From Candidatus Aminicenantota bacterium (lineage in GTDB: Bacteria; Acidobacteriota; Aminicenantia; Aminicenantales; UBA4085), in NCBI GenBank assembly GCA_003141555.1, contig PLMN01000010.1, forward strand, positions 124,001 through 188,000: a stretch of 64,000 nucleotides of DNA. Reading direction: 5' to 3'. The notes below the pieces were generated by a model that worked only from the letters and a program-made list of their open reading frames with translations, was not told where the DNA came from and did not search any database. How positions within the stretch are numbered: the first letter of the stretch is position 1; every line of letters begins with the position of its first letter. The position numbers and the translations under genes were made by a program. This document shows, piece by piece, positions 27,718 through 35,753 of the stretch.

Positions 27718-29577
27718 ATGCAGCCATGCAATTATTTTAAAAAGGCAGGTTTTCTTTTCTTTACGGTCGCCGTCAGCGCAGCCCTTTTCTCCATTTCCTC
27801 ATGCTCGGACAAGGGGAGCGGCAGTGGCGGGCCGGGAAGCCTGTCCGGGACGCAAGCCGCGACGGCCGGGAATAACGCAGCCGCGCCCGCGAAGCCGGTC
27901 ATGGCCTCACCCGAAGAGGCGAAAGCCTGGGCCGAAAAGACCCTGGCGGGCTTGAGCTTGGAGAGGAAAATCGGCCAGATCATCTGCCCCGACCTCGCCG
28001 GCGGTTACATTGCCGACGACGACCCCCGGATGCAACAGTGGATCAAGCTGGCCCGCGATTATGGGGTCGGCATGTTCGTCTTCTACGGCGGAACGCCGCG
28101 CGACGTGGCCCATCTCCTCAACCGCCTCCAGAAGGAAGCCGCGATCCCGCTCCTCATCTCCGCCGACTTCGAGGCCGGCCCCGGCCAGCAGGTGACGGGT
28201 GCGACCGAATTCCCGGCCGACATGGCTTTTGCGGCCGCGGGGTCGGAAGACTTGATGTACCGGGCCGCGTCGGCCGCCGCGGTCGAAGGGCGGGCGATGG
28301 GCGTCCATCTGACGTACACGCCGGTCGTCGACATCGCCTGGCGTCCGGAGAACCCGGCCGAGGGAGTCCGCTCTTTCGGCGGCGACATCGAGCTTCTCGG
28401 CCGGATGGTGCGGGCGTATGTCCGCGGCTATCACGACAACGGCATGCTGACTACGGCCAAGCATTTCCCGGGGCGGGGCGACGTCGAGAAAATGCCGGGC
28501 GCGCCCGAGTGGAGCTGGATCAACAAGCCGGCCGAGGCCTACGAAGCCCAAGAATCCGCGGCCTTCAAGATGGGCGTGGACGCGGGCGTCGATTTCATCA
28601 TGAGCGAGCACATCGCCGTGCCCTCGATCGCGGGCGGGTCGGATTTGCCGGCGAGCGTCGAGAAGAAGCTTGCCACGGACTGGATCCGCGGCAAACTGGG
28701 CTTCAAGGGCATTCTGACGTCGGATGATCTCTGGTACGACCACGTCGTCAAGCGGTTCGGGGCCGAGGAAGTGGCGATCCGGGCGTTCGAGGCGGGCCAC
28801 GACATCCTCCTCAAGCCGAAAGACCCGGCGGCGGTCATCACGGCCATGGCGGCGGCGGTGAAGGCGGGCCGGATCAGCGAAAGCCGGATCGATGAGGCGG
28901 CGCTCAAGCTCCTGACGCTCAAGGCGCGGCTCAACCTCCACAAGAACCGTTTCGTCGACGAGGCGAGGGTGGGCGAGTTCGTGGGCACGGCCGCTCATTT
29001 TGCCCTCATCCAAGAGGCGGCCGACAAGTCGCTGACGATGATCAAGAACGATGGCGTATTCCCGTTAGCGGCGGGCCGGACGGCCAAGATGGTCAACATC
29101 GTCGTCCAGAAAGCCGATCCGGATCCCGTGCCGGCGACGCTCTCCGCCAAGCTGGCCGCCGCCTTTCCGGGCACGCAGAGCTTTTACCTGCGGCCCGACA
29201 TGGACCCGGCCGTCTATGACAAGGCGTGGAAAGCTGCGCGGGAGGCTGACCTCGTCATCCTGTCCCTTTTCGTCCCGAGAAACCGGCAGGGCGACGCGAC
29301 GCCTTTCCGGGATGCCGATCTGAAATTCATCAACAAGGTCATCGCGGCCAAGCCCAAGGCGGTCGCGGCCATGACCTACGGGAATCCCCATCTCATCCGG
29401 AAGATCCCGGACGTCGGGGCGTTCCTGATCGGATACGGGGAGCGCGGCTGGTTCGGAAACCAGGCGGTTTATTTCGAGACGTTCATCAAGGCGCTCAAGG
29501 GCGAGATCAAGCCCGCGGGCAAGCTGCCTGTCAAGGTCAGCGACAAGTATCCGATCGGCGCCGGCTTGAGCTGGTAA
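27718..29577 (+). CDS. Glycoside hydrolase family 3 protein, lipoprotein
   Basis: 619 residues. Lipobox SISSC (~residue 25) follows a signal peptide; AAGGAGG precedes the ATG at 27718, so the upstream ATG inside the repeat is rejected. The GH3 barrel spans ~60-420 with KHFPGRGD (~250) and the nucleophile loop GFKGILTSDD (Asp ~335). A C-terminal GH3 domain (~430-619) is present, with PHLIRKIPDVGAFLIGYGER. The family includes beta-glucosidases and N-acetylglucosaminidases. The KHFPG motif is NagZ-like, but the usual DSH triad after it is replaced. The substrate is undecided. Confidence 0.9.
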   Translation: MQPCNYFKKAGFLFFTVAVSAALFSISSCSDKGSGSGGPGSLSGTQAATAGNNAAAPAKPVMASPEEAKAWAEKTLAGLSLERKIGQIICPDLAGGYIADDDPRMQQWIKLARDYGVGMFVFYGGTPRDVAHLLNRLQKEAAIPLLISADFEAGPGQQVTGATEFPADMAFAAAGSEDLMYRAASAAAVEGRAMGVHLTYTPVVDIAWRPENPAEGVRSFGGDIELLGRMVRAYVRGYHDNGMLTTAKHFPGRGDVEKMPGAPEWSWINKPAEAYEAQESAAFKMGVDAGVDFIMSEHIAVPSIAGGSDLPASVEKKLATDWIRGKLGFKGILTSDDLWYDHVVKRFGAEEVAIRAFEAGHDILLKPKDPAAVITAMAAAVKAGRISESRIDEAALKLLTLKARLNLHKNRFVDEARVGEFVGTAAHFALIQEAADKSLTMIKNDGVFPLAAGRTAKMVNIVVQKADPDPVPATLSAKLAAAFPGTQSFYLRPDMDPAVYDKAWKAAREADLVILSLFVPRNRQGDATPFRDADLKFINKVIAAKPKAVAAMTYGNPHLIRKIPDVGAFLIGYGERGWFGNQAVYFETFIKALKGEIKPAGKLPVKVSDKYPIGAGLSW

Positions 29578-29597
29578 CGAAATAGGGAGCCGAATAG

Positions 29598-29654
29598 GGG
29601 ACACCCAGCCGCCGGAATCGTGGTGGGTGCTAATCTCGGACGGTGGGTGTCCCC
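29598..29654. repeat. Inverted repeat GGGGACACCCA / TGGGTGTCCCC
   Basis: Perfect 11-base arms 20 bases after the GH3 stop; same GGGGACAC ends as the family A variants but a different core. It can also act as a terminator-like hairpin. Confidence 0.7.
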
Positions 29655-29697
29655 ATCTCGGCTTTAGGGCGCGGGGAATTCGGTGACAGAAAGGCGG

Positions 29698-29752
29698 GGA
29701 ATTCGGTGACGCGACCCAATTCTCTTGATTTGGGATCGTGTCACCGAATTCC
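29698..29752. repeat. Family B palindromic repeat, inverted copy
   Basis: The asymmetric centre appears here as AATTCTCTTGATTT, the reverse complement of copies 1 and 2, so this copy is in the opposite orientation. Just before it (29675-29689) an extra arm GGGAATTCGGTGACA is left over. Arms carry compensating changes (GAATTC in both) that keep the pairing. Confidence 0.85.
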
Positions 29753-29765
29753 GATTTCTGGAAAT

Positions 29766-29794
29766 TCGGAAATCAGGTTACTGACACCGATTTA
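29766..29794. repeat. Half-arm of a family C repeat
   Basis: A single arm reading TCGGAAATCAGGTTACTGAC followed by ACCGATTTA, identical to one arm of the full element at 35637. Confidence 0.7.
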
Positions 29795-29851
29795 TTGTAT
29801 GTAATAATGTGAGCAGAGAATCGCATGGAGCCCAACGCGAGAGGGGAAATA

Positions 29852-31069
29852 ATGAAATCACTCAAATGGATATTCGTTTTATGCGTGGTGATGGGATTTG
29901 CCGCCTATTTGCCCGCGCAGATCGCGGGGTTCAAGAATTTCGAGATCGTGGAAAGCGCGCCGGTCGAAACGACTTTGGATAATCCCGACGTGCGCAACGC
30001 CCACGAGGTGTGGCTGGAAATGATCGGCCGGGCCAAGCGCAATTTGGATCTCGAGGAATATTATGTCTCGAACGAGCCCAATGAGCCTCTGGAAGATATC
30101 ATCAAGGCCGTGATCGAGGCGGGAAAGAGGGGCGTCAAGGTCAGAATAATTTCCGATGCGGGAATGCACAAAACCTATCCGGAGACACTGGATATGCTGG
30201 GAAAGCAGACGAATATCCAGGTGCGATTGATCGACTACCGGAAAATATCGGACGGCATCGAACATGCGAAATATTTCATCGTCGACGGCGAGGAGGTATT
30301 CCTGGGAAGCCAGAATTTCGATTGGCGCGCGTTGAAGCATATTTATGAATTGGGCGTTCATATAACCGATCAGCGGGCCGCAAAAGCTCTCGGCGACATT
30401 TTTGAAATCGATTGGGGGCTTTCCGGCCCGGACGCCCAGGAATTCAAAATCCATCAAGAGCAATATCAGATTCCCTATATCCTGACAGAGGGGGATGAGA
30501 CGCTCAAATATTATCCGACGTTCAGCCCCAAGGGCTTCATCCCCGACGAATCTCTTTGGGATGAGAAGCAGCTCGTGGGCTTAATCGATAAGGCGAAAGT
30601 GGAAATATACTTTCATGTCTTGACGTATTCGCCTGCCGCCTCAAGGAGAGAATACTATGAGGTTTTGGATAACGCGCTGCGAAGAGCGGCGGCCCGCGGC
30701 GTCAAGGTGCACGTCATGGCGGCAGACTGGAGCAAGCGAAAGCCGACGATCGATTACCTCAAGAGCTTGGCCGTCATCCCGAACATCGAGGTCAAGCTGA
30801 GCACGATTCCCGAATGGTCGGGCGGTTTCGTGCCTTATGCCAGAGTCGACCACAGCAAGTTTTTGGTCGTGGACGACCATTTGAGCTGGATCGGGACGGC
30901 CAACTGGGAAAAGAGCTATTTCTATAATGCGAGAAATGTCGGCGTGGTCGTCGATAACGCGACCGTGAATAAGATCTTAAAGAAAATCTACTTGAACAAC
31001 TGGAACAGCTCTTACAGCTATCTGGTCAAACCCGAGATCGAATACACTCCCCCGAAAATCGGGGGGTAG
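29852..31069 (+). CDS. Exported phospholipase D-family protein
   Basis: 405 residues. A signal peptide (MKSLKWIFVLCVVMGFAAYL, ending near LPAQ) is followed by two PLD domains. The HKD-type motifs are HAKYFIVDGEEVFLGSQNFD (~138-157) and HSKFLVVDDHLSWIGTANWE (~330-350), giving the paired catalytic His-Lys of a phosphodiesterase/transphosphatidylase. The ATG at 29852 has AGAGGGGA upstream. The export signal suggests cardiolipin-synthase-like or nuclease activity outside the cytoplasm. Bacterial PLD proteins of this size can also be DNA endonucleases. Confidence 0.88.
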   Translation: MKSLKWIFVLCVVMGFAAYLPAQIAGFKNFEIVESAPVETTLDNPDVRNAHEVWLEMIGRAKRNLDLEEYYVSNEPNEPLEDIIKAVIEAGKRGVKVRIISDAGMHKTYPETLDMLGKQTNIQVRLIDYRKISDGIEHAKYFIVDGEEVFLGSQNFDWRALKHIYELGVHITDQRAAKALGDIFEIDWGLSGPDAQEFKIHQEQYQIPYILTEGDETLKYYPTFSPKGFIPDESLWDEKQLVGLIDKAKVEIYFHVLTYSPAASRREYYEVLDNALRRAAARGVKVHVMAADWSKRKPTIDYLKSLAVIPNIEVKLSTIPEWSGGFVPYARVDHSKFLVVDDHLSWIGTANWEKSYFYNARNVGVVVDNATVNKILKKIYLNNWNSSYSYLVKPEIEYTPPKIGG

Positions 31070-31109
31070 GTTTCCGCCGAAGTATGGAGATATTGTTTTT
31101 TGACCCAAA

Positions 31110-31138
31110 TTGACAAATTTCTCCTTTTCCGCTAAATT
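31110..31138 (+). promoter_or_regulatory. Promoter of the DUF948/YtxH-like pair
   Basis: TTGACA, exactly 17 bases, TAAATT, about 30 bases before the TTG start. Confidence 0.6.
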
Positions 31139-31168
31139 TAAAATATTATTCAGCTAACCCAAATTCTC

Positions 31169-31483
31169 TTGAACGTCTTGATCGCCGCGGCTATCGCCGC
31201 CGTCGTCTTCCTCGTCCGCCTCTTCGTCCAGCTCCGTACGACGGTGGCGGAGGCCGAGAAAACGCTGGTCGAAGTCCGCGTTCTGGCCGAAAACTTGAAC
31301 GAACTGGACCTGGAAGTCAAGGACCGGGTGGAAGAACTGGGGGCCATGCTCGGCACATCCAGGAAGGCCGGCGTCGGCCTTTCCGAAGGGGGCTCTTCGA
31401 AATTGCTTCCCACCTCGGCCAAATTCCTTCCGTTCGTTCTGCCTGTGGCCCGTTTCGTCCTGCGCAAAATGAAAAAAAAGTAG
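31169..31483 (+). CDS. DUF948-like membrane-anchored protein
   Basis: 104 residues from a TTG start. One N-terminal membrane helix (NVLIAAAIAAVVFLVRLFV) is followed by a coiled segment RTTVAEAEKTLVEVRVLAEN and a C-terminal stretch ending RKMKKK. Size, layout and position before a YtxH gene match the DUF948/YtxH pairs of other bacteria, which are linked to envelope stress. The family call rests on layout more than on motifs. Confidence 0.6.
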   Translation: MNVLIAAAIAAVVFLVRLFVQLRTTVAEAEKTLVEVRVLAENLNELDLEVKDRVEELGAMLGTSRKAGVGLSEGGSSKLLPTSAKFLPFVLPVARFVLRKMKKK

Positions 31484-31494
31484 GAGTAAAAATT

Positions 31495-31680
31495 ATGTCG
31501 AAAAACACGAACGCGGCCCTCGTAGGCGCCGCGACCCTCCTGATCGGCACCGCCGCCGGAATCATCGCCGGCATCCTTTTCGCTCCCGCCGGCGGCAAGA
31601 AAACCAGACGTATGATCCAGGAGGAAATCAACAAAACGGGCGAGAAAGCCAAGGAAATTTACGAGAAAATCGTTAAATAA
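31495..31680 (+). CDS. YtxH-like small membrane protein
   Basis: 61 residues: one membrane helix (~9-30, GAATLLIGTAAGIIAGILFA), then PAGGKKTRRMIQEEINKTGE, the YtxH signature (LFAPxxGxxTR). It begins 11 bases after the previous gene, with TAGGAG before the ATG. The pair likely works together at the inner membrane. Confidence 0.8.
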   Translation: MSKNTNAALVGAATLLIGTAAGIIAGILFAPAGGKKTRRMIQEEINKTGEKAKEIYEKIVK

Positions 31681-31759
31681 GCGGATTAAAGAACCAAAAT
31701 CCTTTCAAATCGAAGAACCTCCCAGCTAACGCCCGGAGCGTGAGAGGCAAAGAAAAGAA

Positions 31760-32914
31760 TCAGTTCGTCTTCTTCAGCAGGACGTCCTCGAAGAACTTGA
31801 GGGCCGCGGGATCGCCGCTCTGGCCGAGCCAGAAAATAGCCTTCTTCCGGACCGAAGGGTTCTTGTTCGCCTTGGCCAGGTCGATGAGCATGGGCACGGA
31901 CTTGTCCTTGGGAAGCTGGCTGATGGCGAAGACGGCCTGGTCCTTGAGCCCGCTCTCGGAGTCCGGAGAGTCGACGATGTCCTTCAGGGCCTTGACGCAC
32001 TCGGCCGAAGCCTTCTGGCCCAACCAGAAAACGGCCTGCTTCCGGACATCCTGACTCGAATCCTGCTTGGCGATCCGGATCAGCTCCTCCGTCGCGTCTT
32101 TCTGCTTACTGAGCTGGATGGCGAAGATGATCTGTTTTTTGACCGTCCCGTCCTGCTCCTTGGCGTAGATCTCCTTGAGATCGGCGAGGGATTGGGCGTC
32201 TCCGGCGTTCCCCAGCCAGAAGATGGCCTTTTCCCGGATCTTCCCCGGCCTGGAGCCGACGGCGGTTTTCTTGAGGAACGCCCGGGCTTGCGGGCCTTCA
32301 TGGCTGCTGATGGCAAAGATCAGGTTATCCAGGATATGGGCGTCATCCTTGACGGCGTCGAAGGACTTTTCGAGGAAGGCGCTGCTTTCGGGATTCTCGG
32401 CGCGCCCCAGCCAATAGACGGGCGTGTCGGCGAATTCATAGGTCTGGTCAAGGTCGAGCGGATTGACGTCTTGCACGCCCGCGCCCTTGGCCGGGTCGAA
32501 GAGCAAAAGCAGGCCGGTTGGAGTTGGCGCGTCCTTCTCCTCGCCGTTTACGCTCACCGAATTTATTCCGCGGCCTTTGTCCTCGATCCGGATGCGGGCG
32601 TCCTTTGTCCCGACCGCATAGCCCTCCGCCGGGCCGTTGTAATAGTTTCGATGGAACCTCGTCCGGCTCATGAACTCGTAGGCCGTGAAGAACGCGGTCC
32701 CGCCGCCCGCCTTCGCGGCGTCCGCGCGCGCCTGGTCGATCTTCCTCTCGATCGTCGCGCCGCCCGCGCTCGCGTCCCGAACCTTGCCCTTGAGAAACGC
32801 CGGGATCTCCCCGGCCCCTGCGGCGCCCGCCACCAGCGCCGTCCCCGCCGCGCCTATCGTGAAAAGGACGGCGGCGAGGGCCGCCGTCCCGAGCTTCTTC
32901 TTCATGGTGATCAT
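31760..32914 (-). CDS. Exported HEAT-repeat protein
   Basis: 384 residues. A signal peptide (~1-35) is followed by a beta-containing middle. From residue ~200 come tandem HEAT-like repeats of ~33 residues with alternating cores FWLG(Q/N) and FAISQ: REKAIFWLGNAGD, KKQIIFAIQLSKQ, RKQAVFWLGQKAS, KDQAVFAISQLPK, RKKAIFWLGQSGD. It ends the sigma/anti-sigma/HEAT operon. Start choice: AGGACG lies eight bases before the ATG at 32914, favouring MITMKKK over MKKK. HEAT solenoids bind proteins; the target is unknown. Confidence 0.82.
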   Translation of the reverse strand: MITMKKKLGTAALAAVLFTIGAAGTALVAGAAGAGEIPAFLKGKVRDASAGGATIERKIDQARADAAKAGGGTAFFTAYEFMSRTRFHRNYYNGPAEGYAVGTKDARIRIEDKGRGINSVSVNGEEKDAPTPTGLLLLFDPAKGAGVQDVNPLDLDQTYEFADTPVYWLGRAENPESSAFLEKSFDAVKDDAHILDNLIFAISSHEGPQARAFLKKTAVGSRPGKIREKAIFWLGNAGDAQSLADLKEIYAKEQDGTVKKQIIFAIQLSKQKDATEELIRIAKQDSSQDVRKQAVFWLGQKASAECVKALKDIVDSPDSESGLKDQAVFAISQLPKDKSVPMLIDLAKANKNPSVRKKAIFWLGQSGDPAALKFFEDVLLKKTN

Positions 32915-32951
32915 GCGCTTCGTCCTGCCGCTATCGTCTTGCCCGCGGCCG

Positions 32952-34271
32952 TCACTTGTCCAGGATCTCGCGGAGGAACTTCATCGCCTCCTCGCTCTTG
33001 GACTGGCCGATCCAGAAGATGATCTGCTTCTTCACCTCGAGGTCTTTCTCCTTGCGGGCCAGATCGATCAGGGTCGAAACGCCTTTGGGGCTCTTGTTCT
33101 GGGCCACGCCGAAGATGATCTGCTGCTTGAGCTTGGCGTCATCGGTCTTGCCGTAGAGGTCGAGCAGGACCGGAAGGGCCTCGTCGGTCTTTCGCTGGGA
33201 CAGCCAGAACACGGCCCGTTCCTGCTGCTTCGGGTCCTTCGAGCTGCGGGCAATATCGACGATCTTCGCCTGGGCCTTTTCGCTCTTGTTCTGGGCGAAG
33301 CTCATGAGCAGGCTCTCCTTCAGCTTGGCGTCGTCGGTCGTGTCGTAGACTTTGAGGAGCCCGGCCAGGCTCTCGTCGTCGTGGCGCTGTCCCAGCCAGA
33401 AGGCGGCGTTCTGCCGGACGTTCGCGTCGGGGTCCTTGGTGGCCAGGTCGATGAGGATCGGCAGGACCTTGGGATCCTTGGTCTGGCTCAGGACGAAGAG
33501 CGCCTTTTCCCGGAGCTCGGGCTTCTGATCGCCCCGGACCATTTTCTCGAGGATGGGGAAGGCCTTCTCCTTGTCCATCTGGAGCAGGGCGTCGAGGGCC
33601 ACGAGCTTCAGCTCGAGGTCGGGGTCCAGTGGCTTCTTCTGGTCGCCGAGGACGTTCCCATAGTCCTGGGCCATGACGCCGGCGGCCAGCATGGCCGCCG
33701 CATTGGCCCCTTCCACGCCGCCTCCGACTCCGGCCAGCACTCCGCCTTCGACGCCTCCCGCGACTCCCATCGCGACGCTATCGTTGATGTATTTCCGGTA
33801 ATCGCTCAGGCCGTTCTTGGCCAGCTGCTCGGCGATTTCGAGCCGGAGGAGCTTGGCGTCCTTGACCCAGGAGCTCCACGGCCACTTGGTCACCAGGCTG
33901 TTCAGCGATTCGATCGCCATCTGCTTCTGTTCGAGCTGCCGCTTCATGTCGGCCATCGACGAAGCCATTTTGTCCCGGCTGAAGGCGAGCCAGTAGAGGG
34001 ATTCGTCGGCGTTGTCGATCTTGGCTTGGGCCATGATCTTTTCCCAGGCGCCGACCGCGGCGTCCCAGTTCTTCCGGTAGATGAGCTGTTTGGCTTTTTC
34101 GTAAGCCGTTTGGGCCTGTTCGGTTTTGGCCTGGGATTTGTCCTGATCGGCCTTGGCCTGGTCCGCTTTGGCTTGAGCGGCGGCCTGGGCCGGGTCGGTC
34201 TGGGCGGCGGCGAAGCTGCCGGCGGCCAGCATCAGGACGAGAATGAGGGCGATGGTTTTCATGAGCTTCAT
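32952..34271 (-). CDS. Exported HEAT-repeat protein with coiled-coil N-terminus
   Basis: 439 residues. A signal peptide (~1-24, LMLAAGSFAAAQ) leads to a KADQAKADQDKSQAKTEQAQ helix and a TPR-like segment (YEKAKQLIYRKNWDAAVGAW). A Gly/Ala linker (VAGGVEGGVLAGVGGGVEG, ~173-191) and about six HEAT-like repeats of ~35 residues follow from ~220 on. The repeats include REKALFVLSQ, RQNAAFWLGQ, QERAVFWLSQ and KKQIIFWIGQ. It is related to the preceding protein and co-directional with it, probably a duplicated pair. Periplasmic location is expected; the role is unknown. Confidence 0.84.
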   Translation of the reverse strand: MKLMKTIALILVLMLAAGSFAAAQTDPAQAAAQAKADQAKADQDKSQAKTEQAQTAYEKAKQLIYRKNWDAAVGAWEKIMAQAKIDNADESLYWLAFSRDKMASSMADMKRQLEQKQMAIESLNSLVTKWPWSSWVKDAKLLRLEIAEQLAKNGLSDYRKYINDSVAMGVAGGVEGGVLAGVGGGVEGANAAAMLAAGVMAQDYGNVLGDQKKPLDPDLELKLVALDALLQMDKEKAFPILEKMVRGDQKPELREKALFVLSQTKDPKVLPILIDLATKDPDANVRQNAAFWLGQRHDDESLAGLLKVYDTTDDAKLKESLLMSFAQNKSEKAQAKIVDIARSSKDPKQQERAVFWLSQRKTDEALPVLLDLYGKTDDAKLKQQIIFGVAQNKSPKGVSTLIDLARKEKDLEVKKQIIFWIGQSKSEEAMKFLREILDK

Positions 34272-34282
34272 GTTTGTTCCTC

Positions 34283-35011
34283 CTAGGTTTTCTTCAGAAT
34301 TTCCATCTTAAAAAGAACGTCCCGCTTTTCGATCAGGTCCCTGATCTCGGCGGGCGAATTGGTATCGTTGGGGCCCCGGTTGACGATCTCCTTCAAAATG
34401 AGGTCGAGGTCGTCCAGCAGGTCGGCGGCCGCGGGGTCCTTTTCGGCGAGCTTGCGCTTCAACAAGACGTTCTGAAGCATGAGCGTCCGGAGGGCGGACT
34501 CGTCCACGACGACCCGGCCTTCTGCTTTTTCGCCGGGAACATAATGAGCATAATCGAGAAGAATGGGCTTGAGGTCCTCGAGGTACGCGGCGAACGCGGG
34601 CCGGATGCCGTTCGGCGCGCCGCCGTTCGAAGGCGCGGCGGCCGCCGAGACGGCGGGACGGGGCGCCGGCGCGAGCCCGAACCGCCCGATGAGGATCCCG
34701 GCGACGAGGACGAGGGCCAGCGCCGGCCCGGCGAACGGCCAGCGCCGCCATGGCGCGAGGGCCGGCTGCCGGGTCGGCCGCTCTCCTGCAATCCCCGTCC
34801 GGACGCCTCTCCAGACCTTCTCCCAGTCGGGCGTCGGGGCGTCTTCGGCCGCATGGGCGTCGATGAGGGCGAACAGCCGGCGCGTCTCGGATCGCTCCGC
34901 GGCGCAGGCCGGACACTTGCCCAGGTGTTCGTCGAAGCGGGCCTTGTCTTCGGCGCCGGCCTCGCCGTAATGGTCGAGAACCATGAGCTCGCGGGCTTTT
35001 TTACAGGTCAT
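34283..35011 (-). CDS. Anti-sigma factor with zinc-binding N-terminus
   Basis: 242 residues. The N-terminal H-x3-C-x2-C pattern (HLGKCPACAAE, ~29-39) and the Cys near position 3 form a ZAS-type zinc anti-sigma domain. One membrane helix follows (~93-112, PALALVLVAGILIGRFG), then a periplasmic, helical C-terminal domain. It overlaps the ECF sigma gene by 11 bases and should sequester that sigma factor at the membrane until a signal arrives. Confidence 0.88.
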   Translation of the reverse strand: MTCKKARELMVLDHYGEAGAEDKARFDEHLGKCPACAAERSETRRLFALIDAHAAEDAPTPDWEKVWRGVRTGIAGERPTRQPALAPWRRWPFAGPALALVLVAGILIGRFGLAPAPRPAVSAAAAPSNGGAPNGIRPAFAAYLEDLKPILLDYAHYVPGEKAEGRVVVDESALRTLMLQNVLLKRKLAEKDPAAADLLDDLDLILKEIVNRGPNDTNSPAEIRDLIEKRDVLFKMEILKKT

Positions 35012-35576
35012 AGCCGTCCTCCACGACGTATTTCCGGAGATGTTTCCTCAACAGGCCCACGGCCCGGAACAGGTGTTTCTTGACGCTTCCCTCGGACGAT
35101 TGCAAGGCCTGGGCGATCTCCCGGGTGGTGTATTCCTGGTAATGGCGGAGGGTGAAGACCATCCTCTGGGTGGGTGTCAGGCGGGCGAGCGCCTGGTCGA
35201 TCTTCTCCCGGATTTCGGCGCTCCGGGCGCTGCGCTCTGGATCGGACGAATGCGATGGCGCGGACATGGCGGCCGCCTCCTCCGGGCCGAGCGGCCCCGT
35301 TTCGCGAACCTTCGACCTCCGCATGGCGTCGATGCTGGCGTTGACGCAGATCCGGTTGAGCCAGGCGGCGAAGTTCAGCCCCTTGGCGGGATCATAGCCC
35401 GGCAGCCCGTTGTAGGCTTTGATGAAGGTCTCCTGGAGGACGTCCTCCGCGTCCGTCCGGTTCCGGAGATAGCGGTAGGCCAGGGCAAAGACCTGTTGCC
35501 GGTGGCCGTCGAACAGCGCCCGGAACGCTTCGGGATCGCCCTCCCTGGCCTGTCGGATGTTGGTCAGCTCTTCCAT
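35001..35576 (-). CDS. ECF-type RNA polymerase sigma factor
   Basis: 191 residues. Region 2 (~12-85) has FALAYRYLRNRTDAEDVLQE and TFIKAYNG, and region 4 (~130-180) has LTPTQRMVFTLRHYQEYTTR and REIAQALQSSEGSVKKHLFR. The ~40-residue linker contains no region 3. It heads a four-gene unit (sigma, anti-sigma, two HEAT proteins), so the HEAT proteins are probably its targets or part of its signal path. ECF promoters of the GAAC/TCT type could not be located with confidence. Confidence 0.92.
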   Translation of the reverse strand: MEELTNIRQAREGDPEAFRALFDGHRQQVFALAYRYLRNRTDAEDVLQETFIKAYNGLPGYDPAKGLNFAAWLNRICVNASIDAMRRSKVRETGPLGPEEAAAMSAPSHSSDPERSARSAEIREKIDQALARLTPTQRMVFTLRHYQEYTTREIAQALQSSEGSVKKHLFRAVGLLRKHLRKYVVEDGYDL

Positions 35577-35636
35577 GGTGGTTTCAATAGAGAATACGCT
35601 CCGCCGGTCCGATTCGTTGACAAGAATTGTAACAGG

Positions 35637-35710
35637 AAATCGGTGTCAGTAACCTGATTTCCGTATTATTGGTGCGGGAAATCCGGAAATCAGGTTACTG
35701 ACACCGATTT
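35637..35710. repeat. Family C palindromic repeat, intact copy
   Basis: Perfect 27-base arms: AAATCGGTGTCAGTAACCTG...TTCCG and its exact reverse complement, with a 20-base loop. It lies in the divergent sigma/FAD-oxidase gap. Directly after it (35711-35725) a half-arm AGGTATTGTGTCTCC of family A follows. Confidence 0.9.
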
Positions 35711-35753
35711 AGGTATTGTGTCTCCATATTCTTATTGTTAGAATTCGGGGCGC

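Noticed and set aside
31049-31065. Hairpin CCCCCGA-AAA-TCGGGGG at the end of the PLD gene
   Set aside because: No T-run follows and it lies within the coding end, so it is not a convincing terminator.
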